This document shows, in pieces, positions 1 to 9,438 of a DNA stretch of 64,000 nt. A program made the position numbers and the translations under genes. Below the pieces are notes generated by a model. It saw nothing but the letters and a program-made list of their open reading frames with translations. It was not told the DNA's origin and searched no databases. Source of the stretch: Billgrantia azerbaijanica. GTDB lineage: Bacteria; Pseudomonadota; Gammaproteobacteria; Pseudomonadales; Halomonadaceae. Position 1 is the first letter of the stretch. Every line of letters begins with the position of its first letter. The DNA lies in assembly GCA_004551485.1 (NCBI GenBank), contig SBLD01000001.1, positions 228,424 through 292,423 on the forward strand, written 5' to 3'.

Positions 1-42
1 GGCAAGGCCGGAAGCGTGGCGAAGCGCTTGGTTGATCTTCAT
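1..42 (-). CDS. 5' end of a divergent gene, probably exported substrate-binding protein (partial)
   Basis: Only the first 14 codons lie in the window, reading MKINQALRHASGLA leftwards off the edge. An AGGAG ribosome site sits 6-7 nt before the ATG. The short basic start followed by small hydrophobic residues looks like the opening of a signal peptide. It diverges from a TctD/TctE-type two-component system, and in that arrangement the neighbour is commonly the tricarboxylate-binding protein TctC of a tripartite transporter. That identity is inferred from context only; the visible residues cannot prove it. Confidence 0.5.
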   Translation of the reverse strand, partial: MKINQALRHASGLA

Positions 43-95
43 GACGAACTCCTGTTCTCTTGTTCTACGCGAGGGCGGGAGGAGCCCGGCCCCCG

Positions 96-152
96 GTCAT
101 TCCGAGATGACAGGAGCGATGCTAGGCAGGCGACCTTTCATCAACCTGTCAT
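96..152. promoter_or_regulatory. Candidate operator repeats in the divergent promoter
   Basis: GTCAT and ATGAC form a perfect inverted repeat with a 6-nt spacer at 96-111. A second CCTGTCAT at 145-152 is the inverse of ATGACAGG at 107-114. These TGTCAT half-sites lie between the divergent gene and the response-regulator gene, where the regulator would be expected to bind. Binding is inferred, not shown. Confidence 0.4.
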
Positions 153-183
153 GTCCCGATCCATTTCCTGAGACTTTGGTCGC

Positions 184-852
184 ATGCGCCTGCTCGTCGT
201 CGAGGACGATCCGCTGATCGCCCGCTCCCTGGACAGCGCCCTGACCCCGCTGGGCAACACCGTCGAGATATTTTCCCGCGGCGCCGAGGCCCGTGCCGCC
301 CTGCGCCATGACGCCTTCGACCTGATCCTGCTCGACCTGGGCCTGCCCGACGGCGACGGCCTGGGGCTGCTCGCCGAACTGCGCGAGCGCGGCGACACCA
401 CCCCGGTGCTGATCCTCACCGCCCGCGACGGCGTCGACGACCGCGTGCGCGGGCTCGACCTGGGTGCCGACGACTACCTGGCCAAACCGTTCTCGCTCGC
501 CGAGCTCGAGGCGCGGGTGCGCGCCCTGCTGCGGCGCAGCCAGCAGCGCAGCGACAACCGGCTGCGCCTGGGGCCGCTCGCCTTCGACCCCGCCACCGGC
601 GCCGCCACCCTCGGCGAGGCCCCCCTCGAGCTGCCGCGCCGCGAGCTGTGCCTGCTGGAGGGCCTGCTGCTGCACGCCGGCAGCATCGCCCCCCGCGAGA
701 TGCTCGAGGGGCGGGTGTTCGGCTTCGGCGCGGTGGGCTCCAACGCCCTGGAGGTCTACGTCAGCCGCCTGCGCAAGCGGCTGCAGGGCAGCGGCCTGCG
801 CATCCGCACCTTTCGCGGCCTGGGCTACCGCCTGGAGGACGCGCCGCCGTGA
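184..852 (+). CDS. tctD: OmpR-family response regulator, TctD type
   Basis: This 222-residue protein has a receiver domain at about 1-115 with acidic pocket E7-D8-D9, phosphoacceptor D51, T80 and K102 (in GADDYLAKPF), then an OmpR-type winged helix at about 127-219. It would be phosphorylated by the sensor kinase encoded next, whose GTG start overlaps this stop codon (GTGA at 849-852). The kinase's N-terminal type and the divergent exported gene point to the TctD/TctE family that controls tricarboxylate uptake. The class is clear; the specific ligand is inferred and a phosphoglycerate-type (Pgt) role is possible. Confidence 0.85.
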   Translation: MRLLVVEDDPLIARSLDSALTPLGNTVEIFSRGAEARAALRHDAFDLILLDLGLPDGDGLGLLAELRERGDTTPVLILTARDGVDDRVRGLDLGADDYLAKPFSLAELEARVRALLRRSQQRSDNRLRLGPLAFDPATGAATLGEAPLELPRRELCLLEGLLLHAGSIAPREMLEGRVFGFGAVGSNALEVYVSRLRKRLQGSGLRIRTFRGLGYRLEDAPP

Positions 853-2255
853 TCGCGGTCGACGGCTCGCTCAAGGCGCGCCTGGCGGTCTGGCTGCTGG
901 TCACCGTCTCGGGGCTCGGCGCGCTGCTGATGCTCGAGGCCTACTTCACCACCCGCCGCGCCGCCGAGCGCGCCTACGACAGCCAGCTCGAGGCGGCGGC
1001 GCTGACCATCGCCGAGGCCGTGCAGTGGCAGGAGGGCCGGCCGCTGGTGGAGGTGCCCGCCGCGGCGCTGCAGATACTCGCCACCCGCCACCAGGAGCGG
1101 GTCTTCTACGCGGTGCTCGACGACGCCGGCCGGCGCATCTCGGCCAACCTCGACCTGACCATTCCCGCCGAGGCCCGCGCCGCGGCCGCCCACGCGCCGC
1201 TGTGGCGCGACCTGCGCCACGCCGGCAGCGGCTGGCGCCTGCACGGCCGCGAGCACGACTCGGCGGGCTGGGAGACCCAGGACCCGGTGCAGGTCTGGGT
1301 CGGCCACACCCTGAGCGGGCGCCAGGCGCTGGCCGGCGAGCTGTTCCAGCGCACCGTGATTCGCTTCCTGGCCATGGTGCTGCTGGCCGGGCTGCTGATG
1401 CTGCTGGCGATGCGCGTGGCGCTGACGCCCATGCGCCGGCTGCGCCACCTGCTGCGCCGCCGCGAGGCCGACGACATGCGCCCGCTGGATGCGCGGGTGC
1501 CGGAGGAGCTGCGCGAGATGGCCGAGACCCTCGACACCCTGTTCGCCCGCCAGCGCGAGAGCCGCGACGCGCTGCTGCGCTTCACCGCCGACGCCAGCCA
1601 CCAGCTCAAGACCCCGCTGGCCGGGCTGCAGAGCACCAGCGAGCTGGCGCTGAAGAGCCACCAACCCGACGAATGGCGCCGGGCGCTGGAGGCGGTCCAC
1701 GCGGGCACCCAGCGCACCAGCCGCCTGGCCGGCCAGCTGCTCAGCCTGGCGCGACTGCGCCACGTCGGCGACGGCGGCGCCCTCGAACCCCTCGACCTGG
1801 CGGCGCTGCTGCGCGACACGGTGCTCGACTGGGCCGGGCGCGAGGTCGCCGCCGATCACGACCTGGGACTCGCCGAGCTGCCTGCCGCGCCGGTGACCGT
1901 GCGCGGCGAGCCCTGGGCACTGCGCGAGCTGCTCGGCAACCTGATCGACAATGCCCTGCGCTACACGCCGCCGGGCAGCGAGATCACCCTGGGGCTCGCG
2001 ATGGCCGGCGATGGCGTCGAGCTCTACATCGAGGACGACGGCCCCGGCGTGCCCCCCGAGGTACGCGAGCGCCTGCTGCGCCCCTTCGAGCGTGGCGGCC
2101 GCCAGGATACCCGCGGCTCCGGCCTGGGCCTGGCGATCGTCGACTCCATCGCCCGGCGCCACGACGCCCACCTGAGGGTGAGCGCTCGCCAGCCGCATGG
2201 CCTGCGCGTGGCGCTGCATTTTCCACCGGCCGGCAAGGAGGGGAAGGATGCGTGA
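849..2255 (+). CDS. tctE: Membrane sensor histidine kinase, TctE type
   Basis: The 468-residue product starts at a GTG that overlaps the response-regulator stop. A transmembrane segment lies at about 11-30 and a second at about 170-192, enclosing a periplasmic sensor loop of roughly 140 residues. H251 in DASHQLKTPL is the phosphorylated histidine, followed by the N box (NLIDNALRYTPPG), DDGPGVP and GSGLGLAIV ATP-binding motifs. It should pass phosphate to the regulator encoded upstream. Its 3' end overlaps the next gene by 8 nt, so all three genes are probably one operon. Confidence 0.88.
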   Translation: MIAVDGSLKARLAVWLLVTVSGLGALLMLEAYFTTRRAAERAYDSQLEAAALTIAEAVQWQEGRPLVEVPAAALQILATRHQERVFYAVLDDAGRRISANLDLTIPAEARAAAAHAPLWRDLRHAGSGWRLHGREHDSAGWETQDPVQVWVGHTLSGRQALAGELFQRTVIRFLAMVLLAGLLMLLAMRVALTPMRRLRHLLRRREADDMRPLDARVPEELREMAETLDTLFARQRESRDALLRFTADASHQLKTPLAGLQSTSELALKSHQPDEWRRALEAVHAGTQRTSRLAGQLLSLARLRHVGDGGALEPLDLAALLRDTVLDWAGREVAADHDLGLAELPAAPVTVRGEPWALRELLGNLIDNALRYTPPGSEITLGLAMAGDGVELYIEDDGPGVPPEVRERLLRPFERGGRQDTRGSGLGLAIVDSIARRHDAHLRVSARQPHGLRVALHFPPAGKEGKDA

Positions 2256-3276
2256 CCGGCTCTGCCGGCTGCTGCTCGCCAGCCTGCTGTGGCTCCCCCT
2301 GCCGGGGCTCGCGGCCACGCCGCTGGTGGTCGAGGCGGCGCTCGACCGCGAGGTGGTGGCGCCGCTGCTCGAGGCCTTCGCACAGGCCCATCCCGATATC
2401 GAGCTGATCTTCCGCGACCGCTCGACGCTGGAGGTCGATGCCCTGATCGAGAGCGCCGACCCGGCGCCGGACGTGGTGCTCAGCTCGGCGATGCCCTGGC
2501 AGATGGATCGCGTCAACCAGGGCTACGCGCGGCGGCTCGACACGCCGCGGGCGCGCGAATGGCCGGCCTGGGCCAAGTGGCGCGACGAGGTGTTTGGCTT
2601 CACCTTCGAGCCCATCGTCATGGCCTACCGGCTCGACCTGTCGCGCCACATGCTGCCGCCGGCCACCCACGCCGACCTGCACACCCTGCTGACCACCGAG
2701 CGCGACACCCTGCGCGGCAAGGTGACCACCTACTCGCCCTCGCGCAGCGGCGTCGGCTACACCCTGTTCCAGCAGGACGCCCGCTACACCCCGCGCTTCT
2801 GGGACCTGGTCGCCGCCATGGGCGACGCCGAGGCCTCGCTCGAGGCCAACACCCGCGCCATGCTCCAGGGCCTCAGCGAGGGGCGCTACTGGCTGGGCTA
2901 CAACCTGCTGGGCTCCTACGCCATGGTCTGGGCCCAGCAGCACCCCGAGGTGATCGTGCGCGTGCCCCAGGACTACGCCCTGGTGATGATGCGCATGGCC
3001 TTCATCCACCGCGATGCCCCGCACCCGCGCGCCGCCGAGACCTTCCTCGACTTCCTGCTCGGCCGCGAAGGCCAGCGCGTGCTGGCCGGCCAGACCCCGC
3101 TGTTCAGCGTGCGCCCCGACGTCGTCGGCCCCTACACCGCGCAGCGCCTGCGCGACCAGGTGGGCGAGCGGCTCTATCCCATCCCCCTCAACGCCTCGCT
3201 GCTCGCCTTCGTCGACCCCCAGCGTCGCGCGGCCTTCATGGCCCGCTGGCGCCGCGAGTTTCGCCGCGGCGACTGA
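2248..3276 (+). CDS. Periplasmic substrate-binding protein (PgtC/Fe-type family), probable accessory sensor
   Basis: A 342-residue protein with a clear signal peptide: MRDRLCRLLLASLLWLPLPG followed by LAA. The mature part resembles solute-binding proteins of ABC transporters (family with PgtC and iron-binding FbpA-like proteins). The ATG at 2248 follows a strong AAGGAGGGGAAGG ribosome site and overlaps the kinase gene by 8 nt. No permease or ATPase gene follows. Together with the coupling to a kinase, this suggests it works as a periplasmic sensor for the two-component system, as PgtC does in phosphoglycerate sensing. The ligand is unknown. Confidence 0.75.
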   Translation: MRDRLCRLLLASLLWLPLPGLAATPLVVEAALDREVVAPLLEAFAQAHPDIELIFRDRSTLEVDALIESADPAPDVVLSSAMPWQMDRVNQGYARRLDTPRAREWPAWAKWRDEVFGFTFEPIVMAYRLDLSRHMLPPATHADLHTLLTTERDTLRGKVTTYSPSRSGVGYTLFQQDARYTPRFWDLVAAMGDAEASLEANTRAMLQGLSEGRYWLGYNLLGSYAMVWAQQHPEVIVRVPQDYALVMMRMAFIHRDAPHPRAAETFLDFLLGREGQRVLAGQTPLFSVRPDVVGPYTAQRLRDQVGERLYPIPLNASLLAFVDPQRRAAFMARWRREFRRGD

Positions 3277-3278
3277 AC

Positions 3279-3482
3279 GGGTGATTACGCAGGGCTATCG
3301 CAGTTAGTTGTGGGAGTTAGTTGTGGGAGGGAGCTTCAGCTCGCGAAGCAGCGCGTAGCGCTGCCAGGTATTGGGCGCCTGTGGCGCCTTCGTCGAAGCG
3401 TCGAACCGCCGGAGAGCCGGCCTCCCACTTTGCCCCTCTCTGCCGTGGGTGCCATCGACTGCGATAGCCCTGGGTGATTACG
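3279..3482. repeat. Small inverted-repeat (MITE/REP-like) element with flanking direct repeats
   Basis: CAGGGCTATCGCAGT at 3290-3304 is perfectly inverted at 3458-3472. An 11-bp direct repeat GGGTGATTACG flanks it at 3279-3289 and 3472-3482. Inside are a second inverted pair (GTGGGAGG at 3323-3330, CCTCCCAC at 3421-3428) and a 13-bp tandem duplication (AGTTAGTTGTGGG at 3302-3314 and 3315-3327). The layout suggests a non-coding miniature mobile element that duplicated its target. No coding frame is present. Confidence 0.65.
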
Positions 3483-3490
3483 GCGCTGCG

Positions 3491-3520
3491 TTGCCCGGTA
3501 GCGGGCCCGGACGTTATAAT
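3491..3520 (+). promoter_or_regulatory. Predicted sigma-70 promoter of guaB
   Basis: TTGCCC at 3491-3496 and a consensus TATAAT at 3515-3520 are separated by 18 nt and lie about 50 nt before the guaB ATG. The promoter begins only 8 nt after the right direct repeat of the neighbouring repeat element. Confidence 0.7.
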
Positions 3521-3526
3521 GGTTGA

Positions 3527-5041
<1,515 letters not shown>

Positions 5042-5066
5042 GACCCAAGCTCGAAGCCGGATGCGT

Positions 5067-5105
5067 GAAGCTGGAAGTGGGCCCTGGCCGGCTGCTTCCA
5101 GCTTC
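5067..5105. repeat. REP-like hairpin between guaB and guaA
   Basis: GAAGCTGGAAG (5067-5077) and CTTCCAGCTTC (5095-5105) are a perfect 11-bp inverted repeat around a 17-nt loop. No T-run follows, so it is not a typical terminator. It may stabilise or attenuate the guaBA transcript. Confidence 0.6.
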
Positions 5106-5144
5106 GTCGTTTCCGGCCCGTTCGCCTCTCAAAGGAAAGGCCCG

Positions 5145-6722
5145 ATGACCGACATTCACGCCCACAAGATCCTGATCCTCGACTTCGGCTCGCAATACAC
5201 CCAGCTGATCGCCCGCCGCGTGCGCGAGATCGGCGTCTACTCCGAGATCCGCGCCTTCGACATCACCGAAGCCGAGATCCGCGAGTACAACCCCAACGGC
5301 ATCATCCTCGCCGGTGGCCCGGAATCCGTCACCGAGCTCGACTCGCCGCGCGCCCCGCAGTGCGTGTTCGAGATGGGCCTGCCGGTGCTCGGCATCTGCT
5401 ACGGCATGCAGACCATGGCCGAGCAGCTCGGCGGCGCCGTGGAGGGCTCCCACAAGCGCGAGTTCGGCTACGCCCAGGTGCGTATCGACGAGGAGACCGC
5501 GCTGTTCAAGGACATCAAGGACCACGTCGACTTCGACACCGACAAGGCCCTGCTCGACGTGTGGATGAGCCACGGCGACAAGGTCGCCCGGGTGCCGGCG
5601 GAGTTCACCGTCACCGCCTCCACGCCGAGCTGCCCGATCGCCGCCATGGCCTGGGAGGCCAAGCGCTTCTACGGCGTGCAGTTCCACCCCGAGGTGACCC
5701 ACACCCTGCAGGGCCAGCGCATCCTCGAGCACTTCGTGCTGGAGATCTGCGGCGCCGAGCGGCTGTGGACCCCGGCGCAGATCATCGAGGACCAGATCCA
5801 CCGGGTGCGCGAGCAGGTCGGCGACCGCCACGTGCTGCTCGGCCTCTCCGGCGGCGTCGACTCCTCGGTGGTCGCCGCGCTGCTGCACAAGGCGATCGGC
5901 GACCAGCTCACCTGTGTGTTCGTCGACAACGGCCTGCTGCGCAAGGACGAGGGCGACCACGTGATGGAGACCTTCGCCCGCCACATGGGCGTGCGGGTGA
6001 TCCGCGTCGACGCCGAGGAGCAGTTCCTGTCGCGCCTGGAGGGCGTCGACGACCCCGAGGCCAAGCGCAAGATCATCGGCAACACCTTCATCGACGTCTT
6101 CGACGCCGAGGCCGCCAAGATCGAGGGCGTCGACTTCCTCGCCCAGGGCACCATCTACCCCGACGTGATCGAATCCGCCGCCGCCAAGACCGGCAAGGCG
6201 CACGTCATCAAGTCGCACCACAACGTCGGCGGCCTGCCCGAGACCATGAAGCTCAAGCTCGTCGAGCCGCTGCGCGAGCTGTTCAAGGACGAGGTGCGCA
6301 AGCTCGGCCTCGAGCTCGGCCTGCCCTACGACATGGTCTACCGCCACCCCTTCCCGGGGCCGGGCCTGGGCGTGCGCATCCTCGGCGAGGTGAAGAAGGA
6401 GTACGCCGACATCCTGCGCGAGGCCGACGCCATCTTCATCGACGAGCTGCACAAGGCCGACTGGTACCACAAGACCAGCCAGGCCTTCGCCGTCTTCCTG
6501 CCGGTGAAGTCGGTCGGCGTGGTCGGCGACGGCCGCCGCTACGAATGGGTCATCGCCCTGCGCGCCGTGGAGACCATCGACTTCATGACCGCCCGCTGGG
6601 CGCACCTGCCCTACGAGCTGCTGGAGACCGTCTCCAACCGCATCATCAACGAGCTGGCAGGCGTCTCGCGCGTGACCTACGACGTGAGCAGCAAGCCGCC
6701 CGCGACGATCGAGTGGGAGTGA
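5145..6722 (+). CDS. guaA: GMP synthase (glutamine-hydrolysing)
   Basis: GuaA converts XMP to GMP using glutamine and ATP. The 525-residue product equals the E. coli length. The N-terminal class I amidotransferase has nucleophile C85 in LGICYGMQ and the His-Glu pair in QFHPEVTHT near 180. The ATP-pyrophosphatase P-loop SGGVDSS lies near 234, and the C-terminal dimerisation domain ends KPPATIEWE. The start follows AAAGGAAAGG. The 3' end of guaA is a known integration hotspot for genomic islands, and here the AT-rich island begins immediately after the stop codon. Confidence 0.98.
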   Translation: MTDIHAHKILILDFGSQYTQLIARRVREIGVYSEIRAFDITEAEIREYNPNGIILAGGPESVTELDSPRAPQCVFEMGLPVLGICYGMQTMAEQLGGAVEGSHKREFGYAQVRIDEETALFKDIKDHVDFDTDKALLDVWMSHGDKVARVPAEFTVTASTPSCPIAAMAWEAKRFYGVQFHPEVTHTLQGQRILEHFVLEICGAERLWTPAQIIEDQIHRVREQVGDRHVLLGLSGGVDSSVVAALLHKAIGDQLTCVFVDNGLLRKDEGDHVMETFARHMGVRVIRVDAEEQFLSRLEGVDDPEAKRKIIGNTFIDVFDAEAAKIEGVDFLAQGTIYPDVIESAAAKTGKAHVIKSHHNVGGLPETMKLKLVEPLRELFKDEVRKLGLELGLPYDMVYRHPFPGPGLGVRILGEVKKEYADILREADAIFIDELHKADWYHKTSQAFAVFLPVKSVGVVGDGRRYEWVIALRAVETIDFMTARWAHLPYELLETVSNRIINELAGVSRVTYDVSSKPPATIEWE

Positions 6723-6743
6723 GGCTCGTGATCATAAAAATGG

Positions 6744-6765
6744 AAGTCCGCTCTCAGCGGGCTTT
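6744..6765 (+). terminator. Possible guaA terminator
   Basis: AAGTCCGCT (6744-6752) pairs with AGCGGGCTT (6756-6764) through nine pairs, one a wobble, around a CTC loop. Only TTT follows before an A-run, so it would be weak and may let transcripts run into the cassette downstream. Confidence 0.45.
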
Positions 6766-6795
6766 AAAAAACCTTCTTGTTTCTTGGTTATAATA

Positions 6796-7578
6796 ATGGA
6801 AATTATACACTTTTCTGACTTGCATTTCGGGAGTGAGGATTTTCCTTTCGACCCCTCAGAGATGGCAATAAGTGTGATAAGGTTCATTGAGGAGAAATGT
6901 CTTGAGCCGACACTTGTAATAAGTGGAGATATAACTTTTCAGGGCAAAGAAAAAGGGTTTGGTGAAAGTGGGTTTTTCTTCGACAAGCTTCTTGAAAGCC
7001 CTAAGATTAAGCGTGAAAAAATAATTGCTTGCCCTGGAAATCACGATATTGTAAATAAGAGTTTTGATGATTTTGACAGGTGGATATACTCTCTCAGAAG
7101 AGATAGCCTATTAGGCTTTACAGAGAGAAGTGTGAACGTGCTTGAAGTTGGAAGCTGCATGTTCGTTTTAATTAATACTTCTTATCATCTTGATCACACC
7201 TATGGAATGGTAAATGAAAAGGAACTTGTGGAAGAGATAAAAAACAAAGGCAAGAAGGTGGTAGTCATATTCCATCACCATGTTCTAGGCCTCTTTCGTG
7301 ATGATTCGTCAGCGATAAGGAACGCTTACTACTTGGTGAAGTGGTTGGAGAAGGTGCAAGCTGATTTGGTCATTCATGGCCACCAGCATGCAGAGCAAGA
7401 ATATAAAATCGGTAACAACGCCACGCCTGTTTTCTCTGTAAGGAGCAGCAACTTCTTACAGGTAGGCCATTTGAATGCTTTCAATACATATAGCCACAAT
7501 GGCCATTGCTTAGAAACAAAATCTTATGTGTTTGAGAAAAATGGTGCTCGTGAGGTTCGCATAAGGGAGGTTGGTTAA
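6796..7578 (+). CDS. Calcineurin-like metallophosphoesterase (cassette gene 1)
   Basis: The 260-residue protein has the full metal-binding set of the calcineurin-like phosphoesterase fold: D8-x-H10 (FSDLHFG), G-D45 (VISGDI), G-N82-H83-D84 (CPGNHD), a histidine cluster in IFHHHV and GHQH near the C terminus. It is expected to cleave a phosphoester with two metal ions; the substrate (nucleotide, cyclic nucleotide or nucleic acid) cannot be told. The ATG at 6796 has no obvious ribosome site and a TATAAT lies just before it, so it may be leaderless or read from guaA. It shares TAATG with the next gene. Base composition is far lower in GC than flanking genes. Confidence 0.85.
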   Translation: MEIIHFSDLHFGSEDFPFDPSEMAISVIRFIEEKCLEPTLVISGDITFQGKEKGFGESGFFFDKLLESPKIKREKIIACPGNHDIVNKSFDDFDRWIYSLRRDSLLGFTERSVNVLEVGSCMFVLINTSYHLDHTYGMVNEKELVEEIKNKGKKVVVIFHHHVLGLFRDDSSAIRNAYYLVKWLEKVQADLVIHGHQHAEQEYKIGNNATPVFSVRSSNFLQVGHLNAFNTYSHNGHCLETKSYVFEKNGAREVRIREVG

Positions 7579-8219
7579 TGAAAGGTGCGTTTATTGTATT
7601 TGAAGGTATCGATGGGTCTGGCACGTCTACCCAGTCGGCTTTATTAAGAGACTATTTGGTCAGGAAGAATTTATTTTGCCACCTAACGTCGGAGCCATCT
7701 CCTGGCCCTATCGGCACATTAATCAGACAAGGTATGAGTGGGCGCACACTCTTCTCGAAAGGAAAGTTGGAAGAAAAATTTGATCTGTTCGATGAACAGA
7801 TGGCGTACTTGTTCTCCGCTGATAGACACGATCATCTTTATAACCCAGTTGACGGTATAGTTAGATTGGTCGAAGAGGGGAAAATTGTAATCAGCAGCAG
7901 ATATTATTTTTCTTCATTGGCATATCATTGCACAACAAAGGAAGATTTTGATTTTGTCTATGGGTTGAACAGGAAGTTTCCACCTCCTGATTTGCTAATT
8001 TATATGGACAATGATGTTCAGCTTTCAATGAGTAGAATACAGAATCGAGCTTCAAAAGATGAATACGAAAACCAGGTGAAATTAGAGAGAGTTAAAAGGA
8101 ACTATCAAGAGATAATTGAAGGCTATATAGGGGATAAGTTGGTAATTGATGCTTCTAAGCCTATTGACAAGATCCATGATTCGATCGTAACCGAAGTAGA
8201 GAAAAAGTTATGGATGTGA
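7578..8219 (+). CDS. Thymidylate-kinase-like protein with altered P-loop (cassette gene 2)
   Basis: This 213-residue protein follows the dTMP kinase plan: FEGIDGSGTSTQ at 8-19, EPSPGP near 39-44, LFSADRHDH at 79-86, a SRYYFSSLAY segment at 107-116 and a LID-like RIQNRASKDEYEN. Tmk makes dTDP from dTMP. Two key positions differ: the Walker A lysine of GSGKST is threonine (T16), and the aspartate of the usual DRY motif is serine (S107). It may be a divergent kinase, or a nucleotide-binding protein with reduced activity. It overlaps its neighbours by 1 nt (upstream) and 10 nt (downstream), so it is translationally coupled. Confidence 0.8.
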   Translation: MKGAFIVFEGIDGSGTSTQSALLRDYLVRKNLFCHLTSEPSPGPIGTLIRQGMSGRTLFSKGKLEEKFDLFDEQMAYLFSADRHDHLYNPVDGIVRLVEEGKIVISSRYYFSSLAYHCTTKEDFDFVYGLNRKFPPPDLLIYMDNDVQLSMSRIQNRASKDEYENQVKLERVKRNYQEIIEGYIGDKLVIDASKPIDKIHDSIVTEVEKKLWM

Positions 8220-9088
8220 GTTACCGTAAAGTTGCGTCTTTAGAGGAGGTTGCTGCTGTAGCCTGTGAAGCTGTCCCGCCAGGGAATTATGTAATAAATT
8301 TCTTTACGGCCTTCCATATTACCTTAAAGCAGTTGCAAGCCACGCCCTTGAGAGACGTGGAATCTGACGCGCGAGATTGGTCCTCTCCAAACTGCCCTCA
8401 GCATTTATACTTTAACCATGGGCAATATATAAAGGGCGGGGTTGAGTATATAGGCGAAGAGCTGAAGAGAAAGCCAAGTAGTAATAGAGCGCTTTACTCG
8501 CTTATTAATCAGAGTGATGTAATTAATTCAGAGGATAACCCAATACCCTCATTTATGATTTTTCAGACCACTTTAAAGGAAGGGTGTCTGTATTGTACTG
8601 TGTACTTTCGTGCGCTTGAAGTTAGTAAGTTTCTTAGGATAAACTTGGAAGAGATAAGGCAAAATATATTACAACTGAAAAGTGTTTCTGTAAGCTTCGA
8701 TAGTGTTAAGGTGTTGATAATTGGTTTTAGGGCACATCACACTATTGGTTTTAATCCTCTGGTTAAGCCTGAAATTGATCAATTGAGCAGTCTGGATATT
8801 TTAAATATTCTGGAGACAGACAAGCTCAAGATGCGTAGCCTTCTAATGGAAAAATCAGACGCTACGACGGTCATTGATACGACGTCGCTGAAGTCAATGT
8901 TGGAATGTATACAAAAAAGGGATTTGCATTTCCCTAATCAGTCAAGACTAATATCCTTGTTAGAGGAGGCTGTTTTTAAAAGTGAAGAACTTATGGGGCT
9001 GAGGAAGCTTCATTCTCATTCAGAGGAGGTCACAGAGCTCACGGCTAGATTGAGTAACGTTCTTAAGGAACTTTCTCAGGAGTTTTAA
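8210..9088 (+). CDS. Thymidylate-synthase-fold protein lacking the catalytic cysteine (cassette gene 3)
   Basis: Residues 93-145 of this 292-residue protein align without a gap (offset 37) to residues 130-182 of the thymidylate synthase two genes downstream. R93, R134 and N145 match R130, R171 and N182 of that protein. The nucleophile Cys151 is replaced by Ser114, and Asp174 by Glu137. The C-terminal hundred residues are a helical extension absent from the partner. The sequence suggests a TS-fold pseudoenzyme that could bind a pyrimidine nucleotide or pair with the active enzyme. A serine-based activity cannot be excluded. It overlaps the kinase gene by 10 nt and ends 2 nt before the next ATG. 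Confidence 0.7.
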   Translation: MDVSYRKVASLEEVAAVACEAVPPGNYVINFFTAFHITLKQLQATPLRDVESDARDWSSPNCPQHLYFNHGQYIKGGVEYIGEELKRKPSSNRALYSLINQSDVINSEDNPIPSFMIFQTTLKEGCLYCTVYFRALEVSKFLRINLEEIRQNILQLKSVSVSFDSVKVLIIGFRAHHTIGFNPLVKPEIDQLSSLDILNILETDKLKMRSLLMEKSDATTVIDTTSLKSMLECIQKRDLHFPNQSRLISLLEEAVFKSEELMGLRKLHSHSEEVTELTARLSNVLKELSQEF

Positions 9089-9090
9089 TA

Positions 9091-9438
9091 ATGAGCATGA
9101 CTTTAAGAGACATATGCGAATTGCAGGAAGACTTTGATAAAAGCGTTTCAATAGACGGTAAGCCTTTTTATTCAAAAATAAATGATGATAACATGCAGGA
9201 TTTGGAGCACTTAATAGTTTGTTTGCTTGGGGAGTTGGGGGAGTTTAGCAATATTGTGAAGAAGGTGGTGAGAGGTGACAGCCTTGCAAGGAATGTTAAG
9301 GATGACTTAGACGAGGAACTCGTAGATGTGTTTATCTATCTAATTAAAATAGCAAACCAGTTTGATGTCGACCTTGAAGCTAAATACTTAGAAAAGCTTG
9401 AGAAGAACAAAATGAGATTTGGTAAAAAAACATGTTGA
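9091..9438 (+). CDS. MazG-like nucleotide pyrophosphohydrolase (cassette gene 4)
   Basis: The 115-residue all-alpha protein carries the MazG/dUTPase-like metal motif: E48-x-x-E51 in LLGELGEF, then E76-x-x-D79 in DEELVDVFIYL. Such enzymes cleave (d)NTPs to (d)NMP and pyrophosphate. In this cassette it could make dUMP or a modified dNMP for the adjacent synthase, or deplete a dNTP. The C terminus (EKLEKNKMRFG) also fits the family. It overlaps the next gene by 7 nt. Confidence 0.85.
   Translation: MSMTLRDICELQEDFDKSVSIDGKPFYSKINDDNMQDLEHLIVCLLGELGEFSNIVKKVVRGDSLARNVKDDLDEELVDVFIYLIKIANQFDVDLEAKYLEKLEKNKMRFGKKTC

Noticed and set aside
464-2516. Long open frames overlapping the two-component genes on both strands
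   Set aside because: They are arginine-, proline- or alanine-rich products of GC-rich third positions, with no family motif or ribosome site. The same holds for the long antisense frames over guaB, guaA, the SpeE-like gene, the helicase and the GGDEF genes.
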